Assembly (NCBI GenBank): GCA_949316235.1
Contig: OX438751.1
Span: 8,208,413 to 8,272,412 of the forward strand
Direction of reading: 5' to 3'
DNA: 64,000 nucleotides
DNA from: Oegoconia quadripuncta
Taxonomy: Eukaryota; Arthropoda; Insecta; Lepidoptera; Autostichidae
Shown here: piece after piece, positions 24,061 through 34,640 of the stretch
How the letters are laid out: each line of letters opens with the position of its first letter
Numbering within the stretch: the first letter of the stretch is position 1
Position numbers and translations under genes: made by a program
Notes under the pieces: generated by a model
What the model was told of the DNA's origin: nothing
Seen by the model: only the letters and a program-made list of their open reading frames with translations
Databases searched by the model: none

Positions 24061-25692
24061 ATCAGTGTAAAATGAATTTACATTCCCTTTATCATCACAA
24101 ATATTGCTAAGGTAATATTATGAATTGACTGGAGTAAGAATAAATGAAAGACAAATAACATGCCATGGAGTCGAAGACGCTGGATATTGTATCCGTCCCG
24201 CGTGGTCTGCCATATTAATTGCCGAGCAGCATTGTTTGGAAAATTTTTAAAATTTTGGAAAAATCATACGTGACGTTTGAAATCAGAGTATATTGGCAAA
24301 AAAGTGGCATACCACGAGTTACAAATAGGTGGTTAATTGGAGCAAATTCCTGACTTTTGACTAATTAACAGCATGGGCGCCTGAAAAGGAGGATAGCTGC
24401 GGTCCATATGACGGCCTGCTGTAGGGTGGCAGGATTACTCTTCTCAAATTAGCCTCTAATATCCATATTTTAATAAACATATCCTCAATAAAACGTCAAA
24501 GTCGTAAAATGTCCAGTTATTGAGTCATCGAAATGTTCACGATTTATAAAATGTGGGTACGTTATCAAAATATTCTATTTGCGCTAATTATTTGTTGTGG
24601 ATGTTTTGATTTAATTGACTACAACACAAATATTTCTAACATTCCACGTAGGTAGGTACAGCAGCCACTTAAAATTTTCCTCGAAATGTTTACTCTCGGA
24701 GCACAAGTAACATAATTAAACAAAATGAATGAAGCAAGATACGCAATTATTATAACACGATTTTATTAATATTTAACGACAACTTAAATATGATCCATGT
24801 CGGTAACTATGTTGTTTTAACTTAATTAAGTTTATTACGTTTGTTAAACTTTAAAAGAAAACCACATACCCGCACTTAAAGTAATTGCTCATTCATTTGT
24901 TCCTTACGACTCTTTGAGTTGAAAATTCTTTGGTTTTACATTCGCAAATGAATTGCAAATAGCATAGTATTTTATTAACAACACAGAGACTTTATGGTTA
25001 TACATTAAGTCGCTGAGAGACATAATTTCCATAATTGTTTACATAACTGTAACTTAGCAAGTACCTACTAATGCTGTACACAAGTTTAATTTACTTTTAA
25101 TGGGGGATAACTTAGAAAAGCTTTGTTACTTACATACTAAAATTAGTCTCTGACGAAGCCAATTTAGTTGAAGTCGAAATGCCGTCGATCGGTCGTTGTG
25201 TGCAAAACTGCGTACTTTTTGTGCGGGTCTCAGGTAGAAAATACAACGGTTCAAAGCATTTTCATAACAATGCGCCGGCGGCTCTCTCGGTATACTTTTT
25301 TGAACGTTCGATCCGTTTGACAGACACGCCATTGTCATCGTTAGATGACGAACTAAAAACCATTTTATCGCTAATCAATGGGAAATAACGATAGGGGATT
25401 GAATGCTTTGCGAGAGACACCACAACTAATGAGATTTTGCTTTTTGTTTATTACGTAAGTTTAGCCTTTAGAAGGCAAACTATACTATTTTTTTAAGTTT
25501 TCTGGGCACTAATAAAGTATTCTGACAACTATTGTACCTTGTATATACTACAGGTTTATTGAAGTAAAAAATATCAAACCTTGGACATGTGAATTTTAAT
25601 AGGCTTTTCTTAGTTTTGACTGCGGGGTCTAAAATTGATAAGTATTGAAAAAAAAAAAAGAATCATAATAACTATACCTATTAGGCACCAAC
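24061..25692. other. Intron sequence downstream of the LIM exon
   Basis: Minus-strand downstream side of the exon. I looked for the cysteine/histidine pattern of LIM domain 2 and saw none. No clear transposon either. Confidence 0.45.
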
Positions 25693-25985
25693 CTTGTGTA
25701 GTCGCTTTTGCACAAAATCATTCCACCTTTGAAGTAGAACGATCTCCCCATATCCGCTAGCGCTTGGCCGCAGCACGTGCATTTCAGGCATCCATGGTGC
25801 CAGTATCTGTCTAGTGCATGTAGGAGGAATCTCTCGACAATCTTCCCCCCACATCCCGCGCATTCCTTGAGCGCTGGATTGTTGTTGTTGTGGGGGTAGT
25901 CGTGGCCGTTGGCGGCGAATGCGGCCTCCGGGGAGGGGGGGTGGGGCGAGCTGAGCTCCGCGTACCCGTGGTAGTGCGGGTTCAT
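25693..25985 (-). CDS. Lmo4: LMO4-like LIM-only protein, first coding exon (LIM domain 1)
   Basis: Seen: an ATG at 25985 (read on the minus strand) opens 98 codons. Residues 1-41 are a His/Pro/Ala/Asn-rich leader with an NNNN run. Residues 42-95 fit the LIM zinc pattern exactly: C42-x2-C45, 17 residues, H63-x2-C66-x2-C69-x2-C72, 19 residues, C92-x2-D95. CAGCGGKI at the start and GMILCKSDYTR at the end resemble the first LIM domain of LMO4 more than LMO1/2-type proteins (Beadex), Apterous, Lim1 or Islet. Known for the family: LMO4 proteins are short nuclear adaptors with two LIM domains that bind LDB/Chip-type cofactors and have no DNA-binding domain. Start choice: A at -3, and an in-frame TAG lies upstream at 26049-26051 with no other ATG between; a TTG at 25991 is not a plausible eukaryotic start. 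The donor is probably ACAAG|GTTGGT (exon ends 25693); TTG|GTGCCT (exon ends 25689) is possible. The second LIM domain was not found in the window, so this is a partial gene. Confidence 0.85.
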
Positions 25986-26057
25986 GCTCAACGCGCTCGC
26001 TGCCAGCTTGACGGTTGGAGCGGGTACCGCTCGCGCCGGCCACCACGACTACACGCC
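25986..26057 (-). other. 5' UTR part of the LMO4-like exon, with acceptor site
   Basis: On the minus strand a T-rich stretch (TGTTTGTCAACAG) ends in CAG just before 26057, a reasonable 3' splice site. The bases from 26057 to the ATG hold an in-frame TAG at 26049-26051, so this piece should be untranslated in the LIM frame. Inference: one or more 5' non-coding exons lie at higher coordinates. A transcript starting within this exon, or a different acceptor, cannot be excluded. Confidence 0.5.
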
Positions 26058-26111
26058 CTGTTGACAAACAAACCTCTGTTAGTAAAACAGTTAGGTAAAA
26101 GCAGGCCGATA

Positions 26112-26325
26112 AAGTATAATCATCATATTAGTCACAGGACGTCCATTGCTGAACATAGGTCTCCCCCATAGATTTCCACAGCGACCCGATGGAAACGGCT
26201 TGCATCCAACTTTTGGCACGACTTGGCCCACCTTGTTTGGATTTTTTTTGTACAAATTGCTCAACATATTTGTTGTAGTGAATCCTGGTAGAGTCGTCCG
26301 AAAACGTTGTTTGGGGAACCATTAT
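26112..26325 (-). mobile_element. Degraded RTE-like LINE fragment (reverse-transcriptase tail and 3' end)
   Basis: The minus-strand reading gives AKSWMQAVSIGSLW and then GETYVQQWTSCD, the stereotyped C-terminal words of reverse transcriptases in lepidopteran RTE-like LINEs. They are followed by the usual 3' segment reading on the plus strand as CACAGGACGTCCATTGCTGA. The rest of the ORF is missing, so this is a 5'-truncated dead copy. It sits about 55 bp upstream of the LMO4-like acceptor, in the inferred intron and on the same strand as the gene. Confidence 0.75.
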
Positions 26326-26858
26326 TAATGGTTTAAATTAAATTGCGAAACGGTGTTTCGTACATAATTCATAAATTATCAATAAAAAATATCTAACGTA
26401 GTTTTAGTGTCGTCATGATTTGAAATTGGCAATTTTTTGTTATTTTTATCCCGCTGCCCCAGGAAGGAAGGGAATGATTTGGATACGGTTGACGTCTTAT
26501 GATGGCTCGCGGTAGAGAATGACGTATAGGTACCTAGTATAAATCATGATCAGCCGTCGTACCGTAATTTTCCAGCGAGCTAGCTTGCGTTGGATTGCTA
26601 AATTTGGTAACATAAGCGCCCCAGAAGTAATAATAACCCGATAAGCGTCTAATAGACTTATTGGTTCCCAAATTTACTTCTAGGGCTAGTGGTACCGAAC
26701 TTAGCGAGCAAAATCAAAAATTTTTACGTCGTACGGCGATTTAGGCTATGTTGTGTTTATTATGTTTGATAATAACGTATTCCATATTGAGTCTAGAAGG
26801 TACGGAAATTATTGCAAATGACAATGTTAATGCTACAGGCAGACCCTTAAATTGAGCT
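26326..26858. other. Nothing recognised
   Basis: Inferred upstream-intron DNA between the LINE fragment and the LINE-derived element. Confidence 0.5.
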
Positions 26859-27102
26859 TTCACTTGAATACCTTTTTTTTTTTTTTTTTTTTTTTGTTGA
26901 CGGGGGGGAAATCTTTAAAAGATACCCAGACTCCTGAGGGAGAGCCTGGGTTATGTGGGATTTCCACCCACTAAAACCCCCCCGGTGGTCCTCCTCAGCG
27001 CCTGTCGGAGAACACCGGGCACTCATTGGACCACTACCGGTGCTCCCCTAGCGCTTCGCTGAAGCCCTCCTCGTCGGGCCGGCTAAATAGCCAAGCCGAA
27101 AA

Positions 27103-27148
<46 letters not shown>

Positions 27149-27510
27149 GCCGAAATCGGCCGCAGCGGGACGAGACCACGTCGTACCACCGCTGCCATCC
27201 ATGGAGCCGCCACCTCTGGTGAGAAAGGACGGCCAGAGCCCTCACTCTGACCGTCCCGCGACCCTGGGCACCCCTGCACAGGGGCGTTGTCGTGACGCAT
27301 CGAGGTTTGTCCCCCCGGCGTCTCCGTCTTCAGGCGGATTCGGACCACTCGTGGTCCCCGCCGAGCTGCTCCCCAACTTCGCCACTACTGGGGCCGGTGG
27401 GGAGAAATCCACCCCGGTGTTCCCTTTTAGTCGCCTCCTACGACAGGCAGGGAATACCGTACCCCTATTCTATGCCCGGGGTTACAGGGCGAGGCTTCAC
27501 TTGAATACCT
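26859..27510 (-). mobile_element. Short LINE-derived retroelement with 15-bp target-site duplication
   Basis: The same 15 bases (TTCACTTGAATACCT) lie at 26859-26873 and 27496-27510 and bracket 622 bp. The left edge is a T run to 26895, that is, a poly(A) tail on the minus strand, so the element reads right to left. Its minus-strand 5' part (27495 to 27146) is GC-rich, like the 5' region of non-LTR elements. Its 3' part (27100 to 26896) ends in the GGAGTCTGGGTATC type of LINE 3' end. Between them lies a run of 42 A (27104-27145; T in the element's sense). No reverse-transcriptase domain is present. Apparent reading frames across it, including poly-Phe, are not genes. It looks young because the duplication is intact. 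Confidence 0.75.
27104..27145. repeat. 42-bp A homopolymer inside the LINE-derived element
   Basis: An uninterrupted A run separates the 5'-like and 3'-like parts of the retroelement. Length is likely polymorphic and prone to sequencing error. Confidence 0.9.
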
Positions 27511-27839
27511 AGGTGAATCGTAATATACGTGCGGACATTTGCTGCATTGTTGAAAACTTTGCTGCCCAGAGGGGAGCTCGACTGCGTGGGGCTCCTCGGT
27601 AGTATACAAAGGAATCTATCACAACCTAACCAACTCGCTCTGAGTAGCACAGTTTTCTGTAAAAGCTGAATTAATGGAATGTTACATGAAAATTGTGCGT
27701 GTTCTAATGTAGTCAGTAGTCTTCGTAGTGAACGTGAATGTGTTTACAAGGAATCTTAGGTAGATTCTGTGATTAATTAACAAGTACTAAAGAAGATCAG
27801 TTTCCGATCGGTGCATAAGTTCCCATGTGGAGTTTGACC

Positions 27840-28330
27840 CTTGCATTAATTTTTCTTGACAGCCTTTGGGCGGAACACAAGGGGTACCGTAGGCCTGCGG
27901 GCGGCCGCGTTTATAAAATTTTCCAATTAGCAATTTCATACAATTAGGAGCGGGGCGAGGGTACGGAGGGGGTGGGTCTCGCGGGGTGCGGGGTTTACGT
28001 CAACCCGATCCAATTAGCTCGCGGCCGGCGGAGCGGCGGGACGCCCGTGCCCGCGTCTGAGCGGCCCGTCCTGTCGCCATAAAACTTAATTAAACGTTTT
28101 AAAACAAGTATTCATTAAAGAATAATCAAGCTTATGTAGTCATAAATAACCGGATTGTCCCGCGCGGAACGGGTGCCGTAATTAAGACTGCAGAGAGTTG
28201 ATCAAACGCACTGATTTGAAACTACCCTTCATTAAGAGAGCGCGCGGAGTGCGGCGCTTCCGCTGCGGTGCAGAAACTAATTAAGAATAACGGACGCTTT
28301 AAAAGCGTAATTAATTTAGATTGTAATTCT
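27840..28330. promoter_or_regulatory. GC-rich island 1.8 kb upstream of the exon; candidate promoter or enhancer
   Basis: GGCCGCGTTTATAAAATTTT, ATTTCATACAATTAGG, CGCGGCCGGCGGAGCGGCGG, CATAAAACTTAATTAAACG. Position and composition would suit a 5' non-coding exon/promoter of the minus-strand gene, but no start site can be fixed. Confidence 0.3.
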
Positions 28331-28479
28331 ATTTCTCTGAGAGTAAAGTAGACAATTATTTCAGTAGCCCTTTCTTTTGGAACAATTTGCTTTACGAAAT
28401 GTAATTTGCTTAATTTCTGTGTCCAACATAATAAAGGGTTGTTTTAGTTACGGCTCAATTAATTTCGTGGACCGCTGTC

Positions 28480-28760
28480 GACAGTCTGGATTACAGCGCC
28501 TACAGTGCAGCGCTGCATCACGGTCAGCCGGCGCGAGCGTGTGGAAGGCCATTACCTGTTGGCGGGCATGTCTAATGAAGGCTGTAGGGCCAGGTATTCG
28601 TGGCGTGTAGAACACCCCACGGTCGAGTTGCGTGTCTACTAATGAGCGGCGTCGCGTGCGCACCGATCGCACTTCGTTAAATCGCACCCGAAGTACGCCG
28701 CGTCGGTCGCCGCCGTCGCCGTCGCAACGGAACTGGTATTAATGTCTTTGTTTTGGTAAT
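28480..28760. promoter_or_regulatory. GC-rich island, continuation of the upstream cluster
   Basis: CAGCCGGCGCGAGCGTGTGG and CGGTCGCCGCCGTCGCCGTC, no repeat match. Overlapping short frames on both strands. Confidence 0.25.
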
Positions 28761-29554
28761 TTTGCGAACATGCGTCTGATTTGGGGCAAGGAAATATGGT
28801 GGTGGTGTGATTTAGGAGAGATTGTAATCGGCGCTGTTGAATATTTGATAAAGAATTGAGTGGATATTCGATAAAGAACCGTTACTGGACATAGCAATTA
28901 CATAAGTTCTTAATATCAAAGCCAGTTTTGTTTTCGGGGACGTTGAGGTATTTGCATAATTTGCGTCAAAATTATTCTGAAACTGAACCACTTGCAGGAG
29001 TGTGCGTACTTGTCTGTTATTGATTTTATTGCTTTGGTAATGGAAGCTACTGAAACCTGAAAACCTGTTGCGGTACTGCAGCATGAAAAAATTGTCGAAT
29101 TGCCTCAAAGATGTAAGACTATACGATAAACAGGTACATGGAAGTACTATAAATCAACTACATGAATATATTTTTTCAATTGCAAGTATTTCTTTTTAGG
29201 GTTCCATAGGTACTTAAAATAAAAAGGACTATTTATATCCGGCCACTCAGTTTGTAACCTTGAAAATTACCACAGTGAATAGAACTACTAATCCAATTAC
29301 ATTTTAAGAGAAAAAGCATTCAGGGTCGAAATTTAAAAATTACTTTGATTTTACCGATGCGACGTCACTGAATACCTCCTAGTAAATACCAAATTATTAA
29401 AACCATTTCACTTTGAATTGACACTATTTACACTCTACGGAAAAATTCTTTCTGACTTGGATCCCTGGATTTTATTAAAAATATAAATATAATCACGCTG
29501 TTTACGACACGATGCCAATAATAAATAAATCAATAAATATTATTGGATATACAC
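28761..29554. other. Mostly unassigned
   Basis: AT-rich; only the family I fragment at 29195-29265 stands out. Confidence 0.5.
29195..29265 (-). repeat. Family I end fragment
   Basis: TTTTTAGGGTTCCATAGGTA is the reverse of the family I right end at 34265-34280. Confidence 0.4.
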
Positions 29555-29755
29555 ACATCACAATCTAGTTCCACATCATGGTTAATACATATATAAATAA
29601 AAACATCCTTTACACTACACGTGTTTGTATTCATCATACAAATTTGCCCCTAGCGGGATTTGAATCCACGACCTTTTAGTATATCAGTCACGGTTTCTAA
29701 CATAGTGGTTAGAAACCGTGACTGATACACTAAAAGGACCAAACAGGTCGTCTAA
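29555..29755 (-). mobile_element. SINE-A copy with internal inverted duplication
   Basis: A reversed SINE-A: tail words near 29565, then the B box as GGATTTGAATCC, then the tRNA-like head. Inside the head, 29672-29701 is inverted at 29708-29737 with one mismatch in 30, around a 6-base loop. In other copies the head runs straight from TTTCTAACCACTAC to ACCAAACAGGTCG; here the inverted copy replaces CACTAC. Confidence 0.8.
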
Positions 29756-30179
29756 TAATCTTTTTATTACCATCTGTAATGTCAATTTATTGACTGATCG
29801 ACCAATCACATTTTAAATTAACGCGCGGAACCCTCGGCGGACGTTCCGAATTTTTAAAATTATTTTCATCATGCTCTTGTCTTACATAGCCTATTTAAAT
29901 TGATTTAGATAAATTGGCATACGTCTCTTGCGCGTCATTAAAATTCCAGTCAGGTTAAAATAAATGTAACTTATTGTGTAGGCATTTCAAATCCATTAAA
30001 TATTATCTATCATACCGTAATAGGTACGTTTTATGGCAGCTTTACATGCCAAACGGCACTGAATAAGAACAGACATAATGTGAACGCAATGCCAAATCTG
30101 GAATACCCATTTGATACCAATTTAATTTAAACCGACTGAAATACGACGGGGTGCTGTGTTGTTTCGGCACGTATATAAA

Positions 30180-30390
30180 AAAACAATCAATCTCTTCCGT
30201 AGGTGTCGTAAATGGCGACTAAGGGACTTTCCACGAAATACTCGTATTAGACTTGCACGTTTCAACAGTGATGCGCTCACCGGTCACGTGTGCATTCTTG
30301 TATATTGCGGAGATGAATCGTGGATGTGAGCAACCAAATGATTTAGTTTGGGATATCCCTGACCACCCCATTTAGGATGAAGGTTTATTC
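30180..30390 (+). repeat. Family E copy
   Basis: TCTCTTCCGTAGGTGTCGTA, TTCAACAGTGATGCGCTCAC, CACCCCATTTAGGATGAAGG. Confidence 0.65.
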
Positions 30391-30519
30391 TATATGTGTG
30401 TAAATACGACTGACGGGTGCTTAAGAGTTCTCAGTAGACACACACCTTCAACACTGGATTTAATGAGAAAAATCATGGATCTGGCTAATGGATCTACTGA
30501 GATTGAATGAATGAATTAA

Positions 30520-30740
30520 TTAGGTACACTTTATTGCACAACAAAATTTACAAAGAACTGTACAACCAGTACTCTAATTGTATAACTTGAATGACAATGA
30601 ACTGCTTCGCCAACTGTCCGTCTTAAATTTTCAAATTTCCCTCAATGGCGAAGGAGTTAGCGATGTAATCAATTCCATTTGAAGTTAGACTGTAAAGGCG
30701 CAGGTGGTCTTATCGCTATTAAGCGATTTCTGCCAACAGA
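30520..30740 (-). mobile_element. Family G: LINE 3' end, reversed
   Basis: Starts with ACTTTATTGCACAACAAAAT (reversed poly(A)-signal side) and reaches TCTTATCGCTATTAAGCGAT, the reverse of the family-G core. Confidence 0.6.
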
Positions 30741-30794
30741 ACTAAAGTATACAAATGGGGCATATTCTATGTAACTAGTAATTGCACCAGTCTT

Positions 30795-31060
30795 TTTTTT
30801 ATGAACAAAAAAGGGTTATCGCTTGACCCCAATCATACCTGATGTTAAGATAAGGCTGAATGTGAGCGTTCATCAGGAGCTCTCAGCTTCTTTGGAGGAC
30901 TGGCTATCTTATCGCAAACTGCCAGAGCACAACAATGTTATCAACATACTATGGTGGTAGCTGGCGATGCGGACAATTTAAAAATTACTACAACCAACCA
31001 AACCGCATCGAACTCGACTTCCATTTTGAAAACCTCACGTTGTTTACATTGAGCCACATA
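30795..31060 (-). mobile_element. SINE-B, diverged, reversed
   Basis: GACCCCAATCATACCTGATG at the tail side, ACCAACCAAACCGCATCGA, and TTGTTTACATTGAGCCACAT at the head side. The B box is decayed. Confidence 0.7.
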
Positions 31061-32004
31061 GACGGACAAAACGGTACTCATCGTAAGGTTCTTCATCATC
31101 ATCAGGATATTTCTAGATGATTCTTACAGTGTACCATTTCCCTTTATAACAATTGGCCAAAAGGACATTATATAAACAGTGTTTCCAAATTGGAAAGAAA
31201 GAACAAATTAACTTCGAAACCGTAATGTACTCGTGAGATTAGAGATGGGGTGAATAAATGTACCTATTATATATTTGTTTTAACGAAAACCGTCACAGCT
31301 TGAGCCAAAGAAAACTTTTTCAAATTCATCATAATATTTTTGAACATGTTTGGGTTCGGAACACGAAGTATAATTGTAATAATTACTTAAACTTATGTCC
31401 ATTCTCTATGGTATCAATTTCCTTTGGAAAGTGATTAAGGTGAAATGATATCTGTTACTATACGATTAAAGTTGTAAGTCTTTATTGTGTGCGAGGGTCG
31501 CGTAACTCGGTGCGTGTTTAGGCTTGCGGGGGAGGCTTGGGAACTTGGCAGGTGCCGTTTTCATTATTCAAGCCCCATTGATTGGATACTTTGTTGCCGT
31601 TTAAAAATCTTATTAGCAACCGCTCGACAACAGAACGGGCCGCGATGAGCCTTGTAGCCCTCTATTTACCTGTTAAGTGATTTTTTTTTCAATTACAACG
31701 ATGAGCTGCAGGTTCAAATGCTGAAGGACGGGAAAAGTGTAAGTCATCTTGTTAGTGAATGTTATTCTCTCGCTCTTTTGCCTACGTTTAAGTATTTGTC
31801 AGCAGCAATAAGCGTGATGATTGTACGTTTCTGTAAAAATGAAACTCGTTAAAACATACGACGGGCAATGTTACAATGGGCATTTCTCCTGGCGCAAACG
31901 AGCGCCTAAGCAGAGTTGTTATGTGCTCCGTAACCGAAACTATCAGATATCCGAAATAACTATTTATTCGGTACACTAACCGAATAAGATATAAAAGTTT
32001 AACC
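31061..32004. other. Nothing recognised
   Basis: AT-rich with a GC-richer patch near 31490-31660; no ORF or repeat match. Confidence 0.45.
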
Positions 32005-32190
32005 ACCTCCGTGGCTCAATGTAATCAACATCGGGTTTACGATTCGGAGGTCGCGGGTTCTATCCCCAGCGGGATACATATTTAGTACTCGGTTTGGTTG
32101 GTGGTAGGGCATTTTAAATGTCCGTCTGGGTAGCTACCACCATTTATCTAAATTTGCCGCCAAACAGCAATGTTAATTGTGCTTAAAAAA
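32005..32190 (+). mobile_element. SINE-B, head and middle
   Basis: CCACCTCCGTGGCTCAATGT, GGAGGTCGCGGGTTC and GGTTGGTGGTAGGGCATTTT; stops in an A run after the CAGCAATGTTAATTG word. Confidence 0.8.
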
Positions 32191-32629
32191 AAAAGTAAAT
32201 TTCGGATAGCGGCGGTGTTTAAAATAGTCGACCCGCCACACTAGCCGTTCGCATCCCTGCATTGTTTATTATTGCATTCCATTGCTTAGTCATAACTATT
32301 CAGTCATTGTGGGTTAACTTAATGTAATTTACATTAAAATTTAACATTTACGAGTACCTACTTAGATAAAAATTTGTTTAACTATTTGTGTTTAGGAGAG
32401 CGCGCTGATTTAGAACAGACGGCGCTGTCTGTCGAGATATAGGTTCACCTAGTTCGGCAGCAGATGCCTATTATTTTAACCGTATCTGAAACCGGTATAA
32501 TATTATTCCTATATCCGTATCCGAAACTTCATATCCATAACATCTTTGGTAGAAAGATTTGGTAGAACTTAATACACAGGTTCATTGTACGGTCATGGTA
32601 AATTAAATACGTGGGCTTTTTATATAACG

Positions 32630-33425
32630 GACTAGCGTTTGACGCAATCACACCTGATGTTAAGTGAAGATGAGGTCGAAGGTGGAAACTCGCTCACTAG
32701 GAATCCTTATTTGGGAGACTGGATAAGATTATCTCTAACGGCCCGGATACAATGCTGCCAACATTGCTGTTTGGCGACAGCCTTTTATAAGATGGTGGAA
32801 GCGCGTACATTTAAAACATTAATTGAAAGGGCTTTGAAGATTTTTGTATGGATCGTGGCCCTAGCATCGGCCGCCATTTCGATGTTTTCTCAAAATCGCG
32901 GTGCAGATTTTTTCGCAGATATTTACTAGAAAAAAAAAATCATTGGAATCATTTCATCTATGAATATCTCGGAAACCTGAGACTTTAGGACATTATGTTT
33001 TATGACGCTTTTGGTCCATTTAAATATCCTCTATCCAAATATATAACTTTCACTGTGCACCGCGATTTAAGAAAAAAATAAATAAAATGGCGGCTGATGT
33101 TAGGGCCTATAAATCTTCAAAGCCCTTTAAATAACTCCCTAGGAACTAAAGATAATAATATCATCCAGACATACAAAGCAAGGGGAGCCAGTTTTCATCA
33201 TTGGTTAAGGACCTTTCTCCTTATGTAATCTTAAATTTAAAAAAAAACCTCACTCATATCGGGTCAAACATTATGGAGATACATCCGAACAAAGACTGGA
33301 CTGGTTTTTCCACTACTGTTAACCAAACCGAGTGCTAAACATGTACCTTGCTGGGAATCGAACCCGCCCTCACTTTTTGTAAAACATATGTTGTTTACAT
33401 TGAGACATATCAGTCGGTGGTGTTT
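32630..33425 (-). mobile_element. SINE-B split by a ~500-bp insertion
   Basis: The tail half (32635-32815, with CACCTGATGTTAAGTGAAGA) and head half (33318-33425, AACCAAACCGAGTGCTAAAC to CATTGAGACATATC) are collinear and reversed. The 500 bp between includes a family-H unit (from about 33090). Confidence 0.7.
33090..33300 (+). repeat. Family H copy inside the split SINE-B
   Basis: CTTCAAAGCCCTTTAAATAA, ATATCATCCAGACATACAAA, CACTCATATCGGGTCAAACA, GGAGATACATCCGAACAAAG. Confidence 0.5.
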
Positions 33426-33469
33426 TCAAATAAACGTACCGGTCACTTGTTTTTAAGTGCAGGGTTCCG

Positions 33470-33660
33470 CAAGAACAACGTCCCCGCGCCCGCGCCCGCA
33501 CGCCGCGAATAACGTAATTAAGGCGAAACCGCCGGAGAAATTAAACGCGAAAACGGAATGAGAATGTGAGCCTAATTAGAGCCGGGGGCGGGGAAGACGT
33601 TGCACCGACACCCTCCCCCTCGCCTCGTCCCGCTCCTGCATTGGGGGCCTGGAAATGAGT
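33470..33660. promoter_or_regulatory. GC-rich island
   Basis: CCGCGCCCGCGCCCGCACGC, AATAACGTAATTAAGGC, GAGCCTAATTAGAGCC and CCCTCCCCCTCGCC. TAATTA words embedded in GC-rich DNA. Confidence 0.3.
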
Positions 33661-33679
33661 GTATACTGTATATCATCAT

Positions 33680-34285
33680 TGTTAGTGTTCCGGAACGAAA
33701 AGGGCAAAACGGAACACTTCTTGAAACATCTCAGTGTCCGTCTGTCCGTTTGTCACAGGTAAAATAAAAACAATATGCGGTTCTAGAAGGGAACTTTTCG
33801 CTGTTTGATAAATAATTTTATAAGTTTTTCAACTACGTATTACTCATTAACCTGTAAAACCTACTTACCTGTAATTTTACTTTTAACTTCAAAGTACGCT
33901 GTGAATATTTTCGTTTATCCAAAACCAACCGTTTAGCTTTTGGGGGGCGAGGGGGGGACTCGACTCTATCAAAAATTTGCGTTTTAAACCTTAATATTTC
34001 TTAAGAGGATCCATGAAGCGATAAACTTTTTAAGATATTTTTAACGACCTACCTAACCACACCGCGCACACGCGCAAAATAAAAGAAAATTCATTTTAGG
34101 TGTAGGGGAAATATATTTTTTAAATATTCTATTTTACCACTTTGTCGGCGTGATTAATATTTATACAACATACAAATTACAGCTTTCTAGTGCAGAGCCT
34201 CGGAGCTTACCCTCATACAGACAGACAGACGGACATGACGAAACTATAAAGGGTTCTTTGTTGACTACGGAACCCTAAAAAAAGC
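33680..34285 (+). repeat. Family I element, about 600 bp
   Basis: Opens with TCCGGAACGAAAAGGGCAAA and TGTCCGTCTGTCCGTTTGTC; closes with CAGACAGACAGACGGACATG and TTGACTACGGAACCCTAAAA. The ends carry loosely inverted GGAAC/GTTCC and GTCCGTCTGTC/GACAGACGGAC words. No ORF. Confidence 0.5.
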
Positions 34286-34289
34286 AAAA

Positions 34290-34640
34290 AATATAAATTG
34301 AAAATTTAGAAAATCCCCGACAACATTGGTTGAACAAATGATTATATCGTCCAGGTAGACCAAAATATAAGTGTTAAAAGCTAAATTGTAGGCTTAACCG
34401 ATTTCTATCACACACAAGCTAAATATCTTCGTAATCCACATGGCTTAGAACCTTACCCGAGTTTAAACTTAGGTAAATAATAAAAAAAAATCAAATTTAA
34501 ATACTCCCCGAAAGACTATATCGAAATACACCAAAAAGCTATTAAGAGTTAAATATCTTCGTAACGGCTTAACTGATTTCTATCCCCTCGTTTATTCTAG
34601 CCCAGTAAGGATACCTAAATATCCAAATTTTTTGCATATG
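34290..34640 (+). repeat. Family H, two tandem degraded copies
   Basis: AATCCCCGACAACATTGG and ATTATATCGTCCAGGTAGAC, then again TACTCCCCGAAAGACTATAT and GGCTTAACTGATTTCTATCC. Confidence 0.5.

Noticed and set aside
25986..25991. TTG at 25991 as start of the LIM protein
   Set aside because: A non-ATG start is not expected in an insect gene when an ATG with A at -3 lies two codons on.
25681..26067. Alternative minus-strand frame over the LIM exon (128 codons)
   Set aside because: It overlaps the LIM frame out of phase; the LIM frame has a complete zinc-binding pattern and this one does not.
26877..27512. Several open frames across 27.03-27.65 kb, including one with a poly-Phe run
   Set aside because: They lie in the TSD-flanked retroelement and its A/T homopolymers, are open on both strands because of GC-rich composition, and show no domain.
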